DNA from: Saccharomycopsis malanga
Lineage: Eukaryota; Ascomycota; Saccharomycetes; Ascoideales; Saccharomycopsidaceae
Direction of reading: 5' to 3'
Assembly: GCA_004014935.1 (NCBI GenBank)
Contig: CP025324.1
Span: forward strand, 1,116,001 to 1,180,000
DNA length: 64,000 nt
Position numbers and translations under genes: made by a program. Shown piece by piece: positions 1-11,525 of the stretch. Below the pieces are notes generated by a model. It made no database searches. It was given only the letters and a program-made list of their open reading frames with translations, and was not told the origin of the DNA. Numbering within the stretch: position 1 is the first letter of the stretch; every line of letters starts with the position of its first letter.

Positions 1-1041
1 CTTGGCAGCCTTTTTCAAAGCTCTGGCTCTGATAGATTTGTGCATATTATAGTTCAACTTATTAGCCAAGGAACTGTAAACACCAACAGTGGACTCAATT
101 CCCCAATGCATCAAAGCGTGGGACCAATAAGGAGTAACGGTAGCAAATCGTTCTTGAGCTCCGCAACGTTTTTGGAAGTTATCCAAGGTGGACTTGACAA
201 ATGCACGTGGGTTTGGAATGGTGAGAGAAGTTCTTCTGATTTTAGACATCTTAGAGGTGATCAAATAAGCTAGAATTACATGTACGTCAATGTTGGCAGG
301 AGCAAGTTCTGCTGCCAATGAAGCAGACCAGTTCTGCAAAAATGCTTTGGAGCCAGAATAGGTTGCCAAGTATGGGGTTGGTAATAGTCCAGAAAAGGAG
401 CCAACCGTCAAAATGACAGACTTTTTAGCTACATGGCTTTCATTCACTGAAGAGGAAAGAGTTGGAATTAATGCCTGTGTAAACTTGAGGGTTGAAAGAT
501 TGTTGATAGTGATAATGTCACTGAGTTCCTCGTTGCTGGTTTCCAAGAAAGGAGTTGGAATAGAGTGCGATTTGCCCACGTTGTTCACCAACACAGTCGC
601 ATTGACCTTCTGGTCAGCGATAAATTGCTTGAAACTTTCCAAATTAGTGTCAATGTTGCTGTCAGCAAAATCTAGCGCAAAATACAAGGTCTTTACATTG
701 TACTGGGCCGAAATCTCATCAGCAATTACTTTTAAACTAGTAGGATTACGCGAAACTAAAAAAATATTAAACCCTTTCTTGGCCAATTGCTCAGCAAACT
801 CTTTTCCTAACCCATCCGTAGCACCCGTGACAACTGCCCAGGCAACACCGGATTTGCTTCCGTACACTTTGAAGTCTGTTTTCGGCAATATCAACAAATC
901 AGCAAGCATCGAACTCACTGAGAGAACCGTTGTTGTAAGCTTCACCAACCCAAGCGTCAACGCTAGGTAAAGCACATAATTCACACATGGATACTGCTCT
1001 GTGAGCTCCGATAACGTTGGTAAAAATGGAGAAAGCACCAT
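1..1041 (-). CDS. IFA38: Very-long-chain 3-oxoacyl-CoA reductase, 3' end cut by window edge
   Basis: This enzyme carries out the second step of very-long-chain fatty-acid elongation in the ER membrane: NADPH-dependent reduction of 3-ketoacyl-CoA, working with the elongases, Phs1 and Tsc13. Reading the minus strand from the ATG at 1041 gives 347 open codons to the window edge. The family is about 345-350 residues, so only the stop and perhaps a few residues are missing. A hydrophobic N-terminal segment covers about residues 22-52. The Rossmann motif TGATDGLG is at 72-79, the NNVG motif at 153-156, the catalytic Ser region GSFSG at 214-218 and the YxxxK pair at Tyr228/Lys232. The C-terminus is Lys/Ala-rich, as expected for an ER-retained family member. 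No CTG codon occurs. The identification is firm; only the end is unseen. Confidence 0.93.
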   Translation of the reverse strand, partial: MVLSPFLPTLSELTEQYPCVNYVLYLALTLGLVKLTTTVLSVSSMLADLLILPKTDFKVYGSKSGVAWAVVTGATDGLGKEFAEQLAKKGFNIFLVSRNPTSLKVIADEISAQYNVKTLYFALDFADSNIDTNLESFKQFIADQKVNATVLVNNVGKSHSIPTPFLETSNEELSDIITINNLSTLKFTQALIPTLSSSVNESHVAKKSVILTVGSFSGLLPTPYLATYSGSKAFLQNWSASLAAELAPANIDVHVILAYLITSKMSKIRRTSLTIPNPRAFVKSTLDNFQKRCGAQERFATVTPYWSHALMHWGIESTVGVYSSLANKLNYNMHKSIRARALKKAAK

Positions 1042-3310
1042 CTTGTTTTACTACTAGTCGCTTTGTCTTCTTTATTGCAATTGTTAAAATATAAAATTAT
1101 TCACTGTCATTACAGCCTAATATACTACGTAACTTTTCAATATGAGGAACCATGGTTCATAACCGCTCATAATATATAGTCAAGTTCTATGCGTGGCGGT
1201 CTATAAAGTGAGTTCAAGTGCTACATATTCTTATAACTTTACCATTGTTGTGTTCTACATAGAAGCCTTATTGTTAAGCCTTATTGTTTGTTGATACTAA
1301 CTGAACACCGGTATAAAATTAAGATATATTATGCGGAATACCCCGCGTGAATGGTATTGGCTGTGTTAGTTAAGTTATGTGCACTGGTGGTTTTCGTGTA
1401 TAACTTTTTAGTTGAGGATGCACGGCTCGATTCCTTGTATGAATATTTAGATACTTTTAATGATATGTTATGGTTGTTTTTGTCTATAATTTCCAATGCT
1501 ATTTAGTATTGAAAGACGTTGCGAACAATACGACTGTAGTTGTTCCATGCGTTATTTAGACTTGAATAATTGAGAAATTGTTTGCGAAACGTAGAAAAGT
1601 AGGTTTTTACAGTTTATGAATGGTTTAGTCAAAGTAAAATCTAGTGTTGTTGTTCAAACAGGCATTCTGATAACACAATCACTAATATCAACACTAATAC
1701 TACATTTAAGGCAATATAGAGCAACTGTACATACACAGTGTACCAATGTGGTTCACTAGTAGACTATATTTTTTGAATGAACGTTTACATTAGTGAAGCT
1801 GTCAACGAGAAAAACAAACTTATTTGTATTCTCTTGTGGAACAATTTCCAGTTTTAGCTATTATTTTCAAAATTTTCTGTAGAGGCATAAAAGATAGAGA
1901 AAGACTTTTACAGGCTACTGGTAACCTGATATTTATGGAATATTAATAATGGTACAGGTGAATGGATTTGCATGTGATAATGTTTGTTATATCCGCAAGA
2001 TTAGGTCCAATGGGTTGCCATGGTGGAGAGTGTCTCGTAAAATTAGCTTGCGGACGAAACATTAGGGGGACTTTCCCTGAATGGACACCACTATTTTATA
2101 GTGCCATTTTACTTTTCCACTGGTTAATGTTTTTGACAAGTATCCTTGACGTGGGCAAATGTAGGGTATAATATATATCACTGTGGTTAAGTTATCGGAT
2201 CATAATTAGCAGTAGAACATTGGTAAGCTACATGGATTGTAAGATAAGCTTTGTCAGTGTCCCACCATACTATCCAATACAAGTGCTTAGTAGAAAGGTA
2301 CCTGGTTGTTTTGTTTTTCGCGCTCAGGGCTAGATGATAAAGTAGACTAAGTCTTGTAGTCTAAAAGATAGTGTTGAGCTAAAGAACATGATTTACTGTC
2401 AAAAGGTACGCTCGAATCATCAATGGAAAAACGTCAATTCGAAAAACAAACGTCAGAAGTAAGCAGCAAATGTCTGGGATTGAAGATATGGTTGTGTCTA
2501 CCGAGGAGTCAAACTCAAAGGCAATTTCCAGGATGAATTCTACACAATGGAGACTACAAAAAAAGCCTAAAAGCAGAAACTTGGAAAGGATTAAGGAAAA
2601 CATCCAGGATGGATTCAGTAAATAGGTACGTCCACCGCCGCATACCTTGCTGACGGTTCTACAAGTTTATATTACCGGCGGCCACAGTGGGCTCCAGAAA
2701 ACAGCATCACACTGGCAATATCAACGTGTCGGGCCTAATATGGGTCCGTCTACCGATCAGCTCCTTTGATTCTAGCTCCTTATCTGCTAATCAGTTGTCG
2801 GACTTGATGAAGAAAATGCAAAGTCCGCTGCCAAAACTGGATATTGAGCATGTGAAAAGATGCAGCGGGGTGTATCCTCATGCAGCCTGGGGAGCAGGGA
2901 ATGCATATCACGATGCAAGATGATGCAGCCAGTTTTTTCGTATTACCCAAATCGCACATCAACCACGACCAGCCGTTTGTCAACGTATCAAGTTGTGAAA
3001 GCTAAAGACCGTAGTGGCCGGGATCAGAAAAGCTTATGTGCTACTGTCAATGGCCGTACATCTTTGTTGCTTGTCCCAGGTCTGGTGCTTTCGGCAGACG
3101 TTTATGGTGCAGATGAGACAGTATGTATATGAAATAAGTCCACCACCATACAAAATCACTAGATGCCCTCAGGTATATAAAGCCCAATACGCCCACACAT
3201 GCCATGCTGTCTGATTTTGGTTGGGAGTGTCTCACGTCAATCTTGTGCATATAAGAGAACCAAGCTGCTGTTGTCCAGTTTTCTGAGAACCATTTTTCGA
3301 TACCAATAAT
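1042..3310. other. Intergenic, upstream of IFA38 and the MFS exporter
   Basis: This 2.3-kb divergent spacer holds no gene I can support. The left half is AT-rich and featureless. The right part (about 2600-3250) is more GC-rich and carries several overlapping short frames on both strands, typical of chance ORFs in GC-richer DNA. A 51-codon hydrophilic ORF (2470-2625, plus) and an inverted CCGCCG/CGGCGG pair near 2635-2680 are the only details of note. Long upstream regions are common for regulated drug-exporter genes. Confidence 0.6.
3174..3181 (+). promoter_or_regulatory. TATA box of the MFS exporter
   Basis: TATATAAA lies 130 bp before the ATG of the exporter at 3311, a usual distance for a yeast TATA element. 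A TATA box fits a regulated gene rather than a constitutive one. Confidence 0.55.
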
Positions 3311-5302
3311 ATGTCCGGTGCAGACAATAATACAGACGTGGACTTGGAGCCTCACAAGTCTGTGATCAGTACTCTTTCTGAGCGAAAACGCCAACATGAT
3401 GAGAACGAAGTGCATCTTCTAACAGCCCCAATGCGTCAGGCCGACGAGGAGGCTCTCAATGTTGGCACTGCCGACAAATCTAATGTTGGCACTGCCGACA
3501 AGTCTAATGTAGAACAAGGGTCGTACACGGCTAGTGGGGTTCCTGTTTTCCAAGATGGGTTGGAGTTCAAAGATGAAGATCCGTTTTTGGTGACGTGGGA
3601 AAACGATAATGATCCAAAGAATCCTAGAAACTGGTCGATTAGCTCGAAAATCATGATTACGTTTCTCACGTCGTTGAATGCTTTTATGCCTTCCTTCTCT
3701 TCAAGTGCATTGTCTCCTGCCATGCCTGCAGTGGCAATGAGGTTCCATTTTGCAGACAACGAGACTTTGGCCGCATTGTGTGTGAGCATCTTTCTCCTTC
3801 CTTGGGCCTTTATTCCGTTGATCGCTTCTCCCTTGTCGGAGATCTATGGGCGGAAAAAGCTTCTTATAGCCAGCTTGTGGGTCTTGTTTGCTTTCAACAT
3901 TGGCTGCTGCTTTGCACAGACCAAGGAGCAGCTTATTGTATGTCGATTTTTTGCCGGCGTAGGCGGGGCTTCTCCTTTGAGTATTGGGGCTGGCTGCTTG
4001 GGTGATTGTTTCGACAACAATCTGCGAAACAAAGCCATTGGGATCTTTGCCATTGGGTTGATCATGGCACCAGTGGTTTCGCCTATTATTTCTGGTTTTG
4101 TAGTGGAAAACAAAGATTGGCGCTGGGTCTTGAAGATCTTGGTGATATTGAATGGCTTTGTGCTTGTTTTGAACCATCTTTTCTTGAGAGAATCGTATGC
4201 TCCTACACTTCTCCAGTACAAGAAGAGAAAATTGATCAAAAACGACCCGGAAAACAAGAAAAAATACAAAACCGTTTATGATCTCACAGACTCCCATTTG
4301 TCTGTCAAACAAAACTTGCTATTGAATGCTATCAGACCGTTGTACTTGCTTTTCTACCATCCTATGGTTATTGGGCTTGGTGTGTTTTTGTCCTTTATAA
4401 ACGGCTTCCTCTATTTGATGATCGTCATTTTCCCCGACGTTTGGGCCTACAAGTACGGCTATTCCATTGGAATCTCGGGCTTGATGTTTGTCACCATGGG
4501 CATTGGTTTCATCTTGGGAATCGCCTTCTGGACCCCTCTTATTGATTACACCGTCAACCGTAGCATCAAAAATAACAACGGACTCTTCAAACCCGAATTC
4601 CGCTTGGAGCTTTTGATCTGGGGTGGCATCTTTGGCCCTGTCTCTTTGCTTGTCTTTGGCTGGACTGTCGAAAAACATATCCATTGGATTGTGCCCAGCA
4701 TTTTCGCTGCCATCTTCGCTTTTGCTACCGTCAACGTCTTCCAGATTGTCAACAATTATCTTATTGACATGAACCCGCGTTACAGTGCCAGTGCCGTTGC
4801 CGCAGCAACTGTCTTCAGATCTCTTTTTGGCTTCGTTTTCCCTCTTTTTGCTCCTAAGATGTACTCCTCCCTCAAGTACAGTTGGGGCAACACTCTATTC
4901 TTCTTCATCGGCATTGTCCTAGGTATTCCTTACCCACTTTTTGCCTACTTCAGAGGCGAGTCTCTCAGAGAATGGGGGAACCGTCGCATCGAATCTCTCA
5001 ACAAAAGTTGGTACGAAAGAATCACAAAGGGTAATGAAGGCGAAATTAGCGATACCAATGCTTCTGCTCCAACTTCTGCTGGCCTGAAAGGTTATGCTTC
5101 TCTGTCAAACAGTGAGGATGAGAAAGATCATCCTAAAAATGACACTACTGCCCAGAACACCGCTGCCAATGCAGGTTCTAGAGATGTTGTCTCATCTGAG
5201 GATCCTAAGGGCCCTGAGATCCATGAAAATCATGAAAAAATGGATGCTCTGGAAACTACAAAACCCGCCCCAGATGATTCTGAAACAGACAAAGCATCCT
5301 GA
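3311..5302 (+). CDS. MFS drug:H+ antiporter, DHA1 family
   Basis: This is a predicted plasma-membrane exporter of 663 residues. A hydrophilic N-terminus of about 110 residues carries the acidic lead-in DPKNPRNWS just before the first helix, typical of fungal DHA1 (12-helix drug:H+) transporters. The loop motif GRKKLL between helices 2 and 3 and the helix 5 region GLIMAPVVSPIISGF (antiporter motif C type) are visible. About twelve hydrophobic segments follow, then a hydrophilic acidic tail of about 95 residues. A 24-bp tandem duplication (3459-3506) repeats NVGTADKS twice in the N-terminus. The substrate cannot be told from sequence; polyamines, azoles and other drugs are all known for the family. 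The next gene (PWWP protein) is convergent. Family assignment is secure, but orthology to TPO, FLU1 or QDR genes is not settled. Confidence 0.9.
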   Translation: MSGADNNTDVDLEPHKSVISTLSERKRQHDENEVHLLTAPMRQADEEALNVGTADKSNVGTADKSNVEQGSYTASGVPVFQDGLEFKDEDPFLVTWENDNDPKNPRNWSISSKIMITFLTSLNAFMPSFSSSALSPAMPAVAMRFHFADNETLAALCVSIFLLPWAFIPLIASPLSEIYGRKKLLIASLWVLFAFNIGCCFAQTKEQLIVCRFFAGVGGASPLSIGAGCLGDCFDNNLRNKAIGIFAIGLIMAPVVSPIISGFVVENKDWRWVLKILVILNGFVLVLNHLFLRESYAPTLLQYKKRKLIKNDPENKKKYKTVYDLTDSHLSVKQNLLLNAIRPLYLLFYHPMVIGLGVFLSFINGFLYLMIVIFPDVWAYKYGYSIGISGLMFVTMGIGFILGIAFWTPLIDYTVNRSIKNNNGLFKPEFRLELLIWGGIFGPVSLLVFGWTVEKHIHWIVPSIFAAIFAFATVNVFQIVNNYLIDMNPRYSASAVAAATVFRSLFGFVFPLFAPKMYSSLKYSWGNTLFFFIGIVLGIPYPLFAYFRGESLREWGNRRIESLNKSWYERITKGNEGEISDTNASAPTSAGLKGYASLSNSEDEKDHPKNDTTAQNTAANAGSRDVVSSEDPKGPEIHENHEKMDALETTKPAPDDSETDKAS

Positions 5303-7485
5303 TCTTTGTTTTCCTTTTTTCTTGTTTTATTATTTTCGCAGTCTCTTTATTCTTGTTTTATTGTTGATAACACATGTGGTTCTAATCATTGGCTTAATAC
5401 ACAACTGCCTGATCTAATTTGCAAAATTGGCAGATTCATGTACTTTCTCCTTAATACCAATTCATAGTCTTGATCTATAACTCTTCTTTTATTGATATAA
5501 TATATCTTTTACCATATTTCGCAAGTACCTGCACATAGTGTAGGATAATAATAATACTAATAATAATAGTCTTATATTTCAAGCCCAGTACATATCAGTT
5601 TCGTTTTTTTTTTCTTTGATAATAATAATCTTATATTTCAAGCCCAGTACATATCAGTTCCCTCGCTTTTTTTCTTTGACAAACAAAATCTTGTGCTCAA
5701 TAACAACCTTGTCAATAGTTCATTTAGCCATTTGCCTACAGTCTTGTTTGTTTACACATCTGTTCACCAACTTTGTTGCTTTCTGCTTGTTTGTTTACTT
5801 TGTTTGTTTACTAATAAATATTTCCAACAAAAATGCAGTGAGGTGCCAAAGTTTGCAAGGTTCCCCGAAAACTTCTGTTCACACTTAATTATCCTTCTCG
5901 GGGAGTGAACACCTATTGCTGAACTCTAAAGTTGCAACCAAACATGAAACCCTAATTCTGGTTTCTCTGCCAGTTCATGTGGGACATATTATCCTGTCAC
6001 AACATAATCCAGGATCAACAATGCTATTCTTCAAAAATATGCTTTGCAATTTGTTTGTTTGACAGCTTGCATATCCTCTTTAAACCGATGCTTCGCCAAG
6101 TCAGAAATGGGCCATGAACAGCTGAACCTTATATCACACAAGCCAAGGAAGTAAGAGCAAATTTAGATGAACGAGGATTAAACTGTCCCACATTTATTTA
6201 CGCTATTGTCTTACCATAAGTAGTAGCAATGGTGTCTGTTTTCGTAACAAAACAACAGTCCAATCGGGTAAATAATTTACGTCAATTAAGCAAACAGACT
6301 CTTTACAGATTTATGTCAAACATGAAACGAGCAAAAACAGCTATTTACATCTTCTTTCTTTTGGAAAGTTTACATGAAATATCTGATAACTTACACTATT
6401 TCACTTCAATATACCCCATTTTTTTTTGCTTTCGATGTATACATCAACAAAACCTCATACATTTCATGCTCCTAAAGAGTCTAGACCATAGTCATGTTGA
6501 AATTTAACCTGTCATTGACTAACCAGGGTGTCCCAACATAACGTCGCGTAGTTAAGTTAGCCATAAACACCCTCATTATTATTATTTTCAACACCTCGTC
6601 CTTATGAATAATTTGAATATTGTGTCACGTGAGTTTAAATTGATTAGCTGCATGCAAGCCGAAGTGCAGTTACCTAAATTGATCGTAATTGGTGTTAATA
6701 TAAAGACAAGGCTGATAAATTATCCAATTCTTTAGTGAGGCATATGGTTTTTGGTGATAAAAAGGGTGTGCTTAGCAATGGCTTAGTTTATGATATGGCA
6801 GGCATAATAACAATAGTTTATTTGCGAGGGCTATAAATTGGTAATACGTAATTATATATGCGAATTTCTAATTTAATACATGAATCTATTTGGCGCAATA
6901 CGAAATGAGAAGAGTCAAAACTATTCTTTAATAAGCAGGCAATTCAGGTGGTAAAACCTGGTCTAGACATTTTAATAAAGCTCGTAAATGAGAAAATCAT
7001 GATGCAATTACAGGGTAAGTATATAGATCAAATAACCTTTCAAAAGAAACTGGTGACAGGTTGAGAATAATAAAACAATTAAAAAAGTACTCACTGTTTG
7101 AACGTCAACTGTCAAAATAAAGTTACGAAAGGGGCTATTACATAAATGACGGATGGTTACTATGAAGTTTGAACATCTTTTTGTTCAAGTATTATTAGCC
7201 AAAAGGTTTTTACAAAAAGGTTTGTTTCAAGACAAAAAAGAATAAAACACAGTATATGCTTGAGAAACACTGATAGAGAGCTTTTTAAAATAAACAAAAC
7301 AATTATTAAATGAATAAACATAAGATCCACCAAACAAAAACATTCAATATACAAAAAAATACAAACAAATACCCAATATTAATGTACAGACAAGAAGACA
7401 CGAAAAAAACGCGTATATATAAAACACACTAAAACCGTAAAAAGGGTAAACCAAACAAAAACGTAAGCACTGTAAAAATAAATAA
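5303..7485. other. Intergenic between convergent MFS exporter and PWWP gene
   Basis: This 2.2-kb convergent spacer has no recognisable gene. It holds the duplicated S1 tail described separately (5563-5680), a TCACGTGA palindrome at 6625-6632 far from any start codon, and otherwise AT-rich DNA with short chance ORFs. The space is unusually long for a region between two gene ends. Confidence 0.55.
5563..5680 (-). repeat. 59-bp tandem duplication of an S1 element tail
   Basis: Two adjacent units of 59 bp each contain the antisense 3' end of the S1 element (first at 5571-5603, second at 5630-5659). Each is preceded by an AATAAT run and followed by a T-rich run. Only the terminal 30-35 bp of the element is present, so this is a severely 5'-truncated insertion that was then duplicated. 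Confidence 0.7.
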
Positions 7486-9762
7486 CTATATCAACTTCTC
7501 TTTCATGTCTTTTCTATGAGTCTTGCGGCGAGTCTTTGGTTTTTTGATGACGCGCCCAGAACCGAGCTGATTAAACTGGGGTGGTTTTGGCAAAATACCT
7601 CGGGAGGTTAGTTTTTTTGGAAGACGTTTTGGGTGTTTGGAGACAGGAGTGGTGGATTTAGGGCGGGGATTTTGGATTTCAGGAACAAAGCTGTTAAAAT
7701 AATATTTAGGAGAGCTGTTATTCAAAGGTGCAATGTCGCTGGTAGGAGCAATAATACTCCAAAAGTAATCAGGACTGACGTCCACGTTTTGCATGCCTCT
7801 TCCGCTTTCGTAATTTCTAGAATAGTAGTAATTGAAATAATGGCCGGTTACTCGTGCTACTCGTTTTATGATAACGCCTACGCTATGGCCGTCCAACTGG
7901 AAGGTGTCCCAGAGAATACGTTTGATGCAGCCTATCAATCTGGCCTTGACCACCGGATGTTTCCTGATCCAGGTGTTGGTTTTGGACTCGTCGTTGGCCA
8001 GCACACGGCCATATAGCGTGATGTTCAAGAACTTCAGCACCTGTTTGACGATATGTTCCATTTCCTCGACGACCACCTCGTCCAACTGGAGGTAGTCCGA
8101 GACGTCACGAAGCGTGGATTTGGACGTGAGGGCCCGGTGGCTTTTGTTCGACGACTTTGTTTTACTTGTCAAATGGGTGTTGAGCAACTTTGTTTTCTTG
8201 TAATCTTTTAGCTGGGCGAGGACCAGTGCTAATCTGGACGGGTTCAAAAGGATTTTACGGTTCTCCAGTCTGATTTTATTTTCGAAATTCCTGACCTTTT
8301 GGTTGGTTTGAGGCGATTCAAAATAGCCTCTGTAATGGTCGATGATATATATCAAGTTTTCTGTGCGGAGATTGTTGAGTTCCTGCAATAGCAAGGCTTG
8401 TTCTTTTGCATTGGCAGGGCCGTGATTAGGCATGTCCTTGGGTCCGTTCAACATTTTCTCCAAATACACATCCACGTCCTCTGGACCAAACATGTATTGC
8501 TCCTCTCCTGGGGAAGTATCGTAGTAAAAGTAGTATTGTTCGTCTACGTTACCGTATTTAGGATGTAGGCCGGTGTTGGCCGCCCTCTTTGGTTCCTGGG
8601 GTCTTCCTTTCACTCTGCTATTTAGCTGGTCAAGATACTGTGGGGAAAGGTGTTTTTCTGGCTTTTTTCTCACCACCTTGAACACAATTTCTTTGGCTTC
8701 TTTTTTTATCTTGTTTTTGGCCGCTGATTTCCGGAGCACCTCAAACACTGCCACTTCCCTGGGTTTCTCGGTTTTGACCCCTACAGAAGCCTCTGCCGAG
8801 GGCGTGTTGGCCTCTATAGAGAAGACGCTTATGGAAGCCTCTGGAGAGCTGGACGAGAAGCTGTCGTCGGTCTGGTTGAGTATGTTTCTGAGGGACGGCT
8901 TTAGGCTGTGTCTACGCATTGGTCTGGGGTCTAGAAAGCTGTCCTGTTGAGGCTCCGCGTTGATGAGCTCTTGGATCTTGATTGTAGTACGAGATATTTT
9001 GTCATTGTGCGAGCGGCCTGTTGGCTGGGCCTGTTGAGACGCTATCAACTTGGAGTCTTCAATAGGGTTGTAAACCGGACGTTGTGGGCGACTTTCTGGC
9101 GCTTTGCTGGTGTCCAAGGCGGTGTTTCTTGGTTGTTTTGCTTCTACAGAATTGAGTATATTGTTTATGCTTTCCAGAGGACGTTTTGCCTCCTTGGGAA
9201 CAGCCTTACGCTTTATGCTCTTCTTTTTACTGGAGGACTCCTTCACATTCTTAGTTTCCACGGGCGTCCGAGCCGAGTTGTCCTCTAGTTCCGGGGTTTC
9301 GGTCGAATCAAACTCTTGGATACATCGTTCCATGTCTGGAAACTCCAAGGCCAATTCGTATGCGCGTAAAAGAGCGACCAAGTTCTCCTTCATGGATTTG
9401 GAAAGACGCTGCTTCTGGATGGTCTGGCCAACCACTATGGGCTTGTACTTGGCGATGAACTCGCTACACATGTCGGGAGTGAGGATTTTCAACTGGTAGG
9501 GCCGGACGTAAAGATACGTCGAGTCGTTGATGAAAATCACCGGCACCGTGTTGGAGACTTTGCGCACAACCTTGCTGATATTCATAGCAAGATCCTCAGA
9601 AGAACTGGTTGGTCGTTTCGTCCCGCCGTCAAGCTCGTCGTTCTCCTCGTCGTCATCATTCGGCACCAACTCCGGATCCACAACAAACGCCGGCCATGAC
9701 GGATACCCTCGACATGACACTAGTACTAACTGACCGGTATGGACATCTGATATCTTCACCAT
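7486..9762 (-). CDS. PWWP-domain chromatin protein, possibly Ioc4-related
   Basis: The 758-residue protein starts with a PWWP domain (about residues 8-100): GQLVLVSCRGYPSWPAFVV contains the PSWP version of the signature, and the segment VPVIFINDSTYLYV completes the beta-barrel. PWWP domains bind histone tails methylated at H3K36 together with DNA. The Ioc4 subunit of the yeast Isw1b remodeller has one at its N-terminus, but Ioc4 is about 475 residues and the rest of this protein is not clearly alike. A basic, Ser/Pro-rich linker runs to about 400. A folded-looking region (about 410-690) is rich in aromatic and Lys residues and I do not recognise it. The end is strongly basic. The start is the only plausible ATG, since it places the PWWP domain directly at the N-terminus. 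A nuclear chromatin role is an inference from the domain. Confidence 0.8.
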   Translation of the reverse strand: MVKISDVHTGQLVLVSCRGYPSWPAFVVDPELVPNDDDEENDELDGGTKRPTSSSEDLAMNISKVVRKVSNTVPVIFINDSTYLYVRPYQLKILTPDMCSEFIAKYKPIVVGQTIQKQRLSKSMKENLVALLRAYELALEFPDMERCIQEFDSTETPELEDNSARTPVETKNVKESSSKKKSIKRKAVPKEAKRPLESINNILNSVEAKQPRNTALDTSKAPESRPQRPVYNPIEDSKLIASQQAQPTGRSHNDKISRTTIKIQELINAEPQQDSFLDPRPMRRHSLKPSLRNILNQTDDSFSSSSPEASISVFSIEANTPSAEASVGVKTEKPREVAVFEVLRKSAAKNKIKKEAKEIVFKVVRKKPEKHLSPQYLDQLNSRVKGRPQEPKRAANTGLHPKYGNVDEQYYFYYDTSPGEEQYMFGPEDVDVYLEKMLNGPKDMPNHGPANAKEQALLLQELNNLRTENLIYIIDHYRGYFESPQTNQKVRNFENKIRLENRKILLNPSRLALVLAQLKDYKKTKLLNTHLTSKTKSSNKSHRALTSKSTLRDVSDYLQLDEVVVEEMEHIVKQVLKFLNITLYGRVLANDESKTNTWIRKHPVVKARLIGCIKRILWDTFQLDGHSVGVIIKRVARVTGHYFNYYYSRNYESGRGMQNVDVSPDYFWSIIAPTSDIAPLNNSSPKYYFNSFVPEIQNPRPKSTTPVSKHPKRLPKKLTSRGILPKPPQFNQLGSGRVIKKPKTRRKTHRKDMKEKLI

Positions 9763-11525
9763 TGGAGAACTGCGGACCGGTTAATGATACGTTTGGACTA
9801 TCACACAACAGTTGGTTCAAACAAGTTGTGCTGTTCGCTGGTTCAATCGCTGCTCAATATTCAAGGCCCTTCCCGCAATCTAAACGGTTTGCTATGATCT
9901 GTAAACACCCTTCTCTGTTCATAGTGAGGAGGAATCTTCAGTTTTTGGCGTTACGGGTGATGCGAAAAATCAAAAATCCCTGACCCTCTGAAAGGGGAAA
10001 ACCGTCCTGATTGTATGCAAATGCTGGAAATGAGGCCAAACTGTTTCTACATTAAAGGCTGGAAGTGTAGGATTAAATACTCTTGGTTGTGTTGTAATCT
10101 GTAACCAAATGTCGAGTTGGTTCCTTTACAGAAGAGGCTATTCTACAAAAAAAAACCTTTTGTATCGAACCTGAGGTTTATAAGCCGTGTAAACCCGTTG
10201 ATTTATCAATAAAAGAAACATTTTCTAATAGATTCTGTAGACTCCGCCATTTTTGTAGGAAATGAGCGTTTTTAGTTTTAAAATCTCAAACATTCAGCTT
10301 GAACAGCCTTCTAACATAATACATCTACTTTTAACTGCTTACAATAGACAACCTGGCGTAATTGTCTTATTGACATGTTATTCCACTGGCTAACAATCAT
10401 TAGAATTTGACTGAGAAAATACATCAAATACAGTCAAGCCTGTGGGTGATTGTAGCGTTCAATCCCAAGGCTTGAAAAAAAATGCCAATATAATTCATTA
10501 CTCAAGTGCAAACAAAACGAGATTTTTTTTGTTGTTTCTATAAACCTGCTATTTAATATCTATACTTTCAAGACCACCCCAAAAAAGGCTAGGATAGAAA
10601 AGATTGTTTCTCGTTATTCCATGATTATGAGTTGAAATATTCAGTTTTTGAGCGGTATATTACTATGCCTAATATTATACTAATGCTTACTGAAAATTTT
10701 ATGACAATTGTTTCTATCAGTCTTAACTCCCCAGCTTTTTTAGTAAAAACATCAAAATAAAAAATTAGTAAATGGTATTCTATACATATTTGCACCACTG
10801 CATTATATTGCACTTGAAATATACAGTTCTACCATCTAATATAAAATTATAAGATGGTATTCAGAAAAGCTCAGCCAACAGACTTCTGAATACTCTCACA
10901 ACCTTCTTTGCATATAAAGAACCGGTTTTGCCAGGAAAAACTCTGTTTCCTTTTCCGGTTTGTCTTACGGTTTATAACGATGCCTGTTCTAGCCAAGATA
11001 TTCGTCAATTTTTACTGGATTCCTCGGAATTGCTGTGAGATTCTATTGCACCATAAGTTTGCTTAGTAATTTTTGCAAATATTTCTATACACTATTTAGC
11101 CGGCTTTCCGCTGGACAATTCGGAGGGACAATAAGGGCCATAGAGATTGTCACTATTTTGTCACCATGCTGTTAGGCACCGCATAGCAAGCAACCTACGG
11201 ATACAGATATTTGTATAACTGCTATCAAAGCTCTATGGCAATGTTGCTACAAGCTGAGTAACGATGGGGTGTGGAAGCTCCTGTGTTAAAATTTGTAGGA
11301 AACTCTCAGTTGCTGAGTTGATTACATTAGGAATCCACGAGTCCTAAAGCGTTACTATTAAGCACCGAAAGCAACAATTTAGACTTGCAACTTTAAAAAG
11401 TGTTTTTAGGGTTATTTACGGAAGTCGTGGAATAGCAATGGCAGACATAAATACTAAGTGGAATCTCGTAGAGAGTAAAATGGTTCTATAGAATATGTTG
11501 TTTTTATAACTATTTAACTATTAAC
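9763..11525. other. Divergent intergenic region, PWWP gene and RDS1
   Basis: This 1.76-kb shared upstream region is AT-rich, with poly-A and poly-T runs. Short ORFs (for example 10625-10813, minus) show no coding character. I see no tRNA, S1 or S2 fragment here. Confidence 0.5.

Noticed and set aside
413-970. Plus-strand ORF of 185 codons
   Set aside because: It is the antisense shadow of IFA38, whose minus-strand frame carries all reductase motifs.
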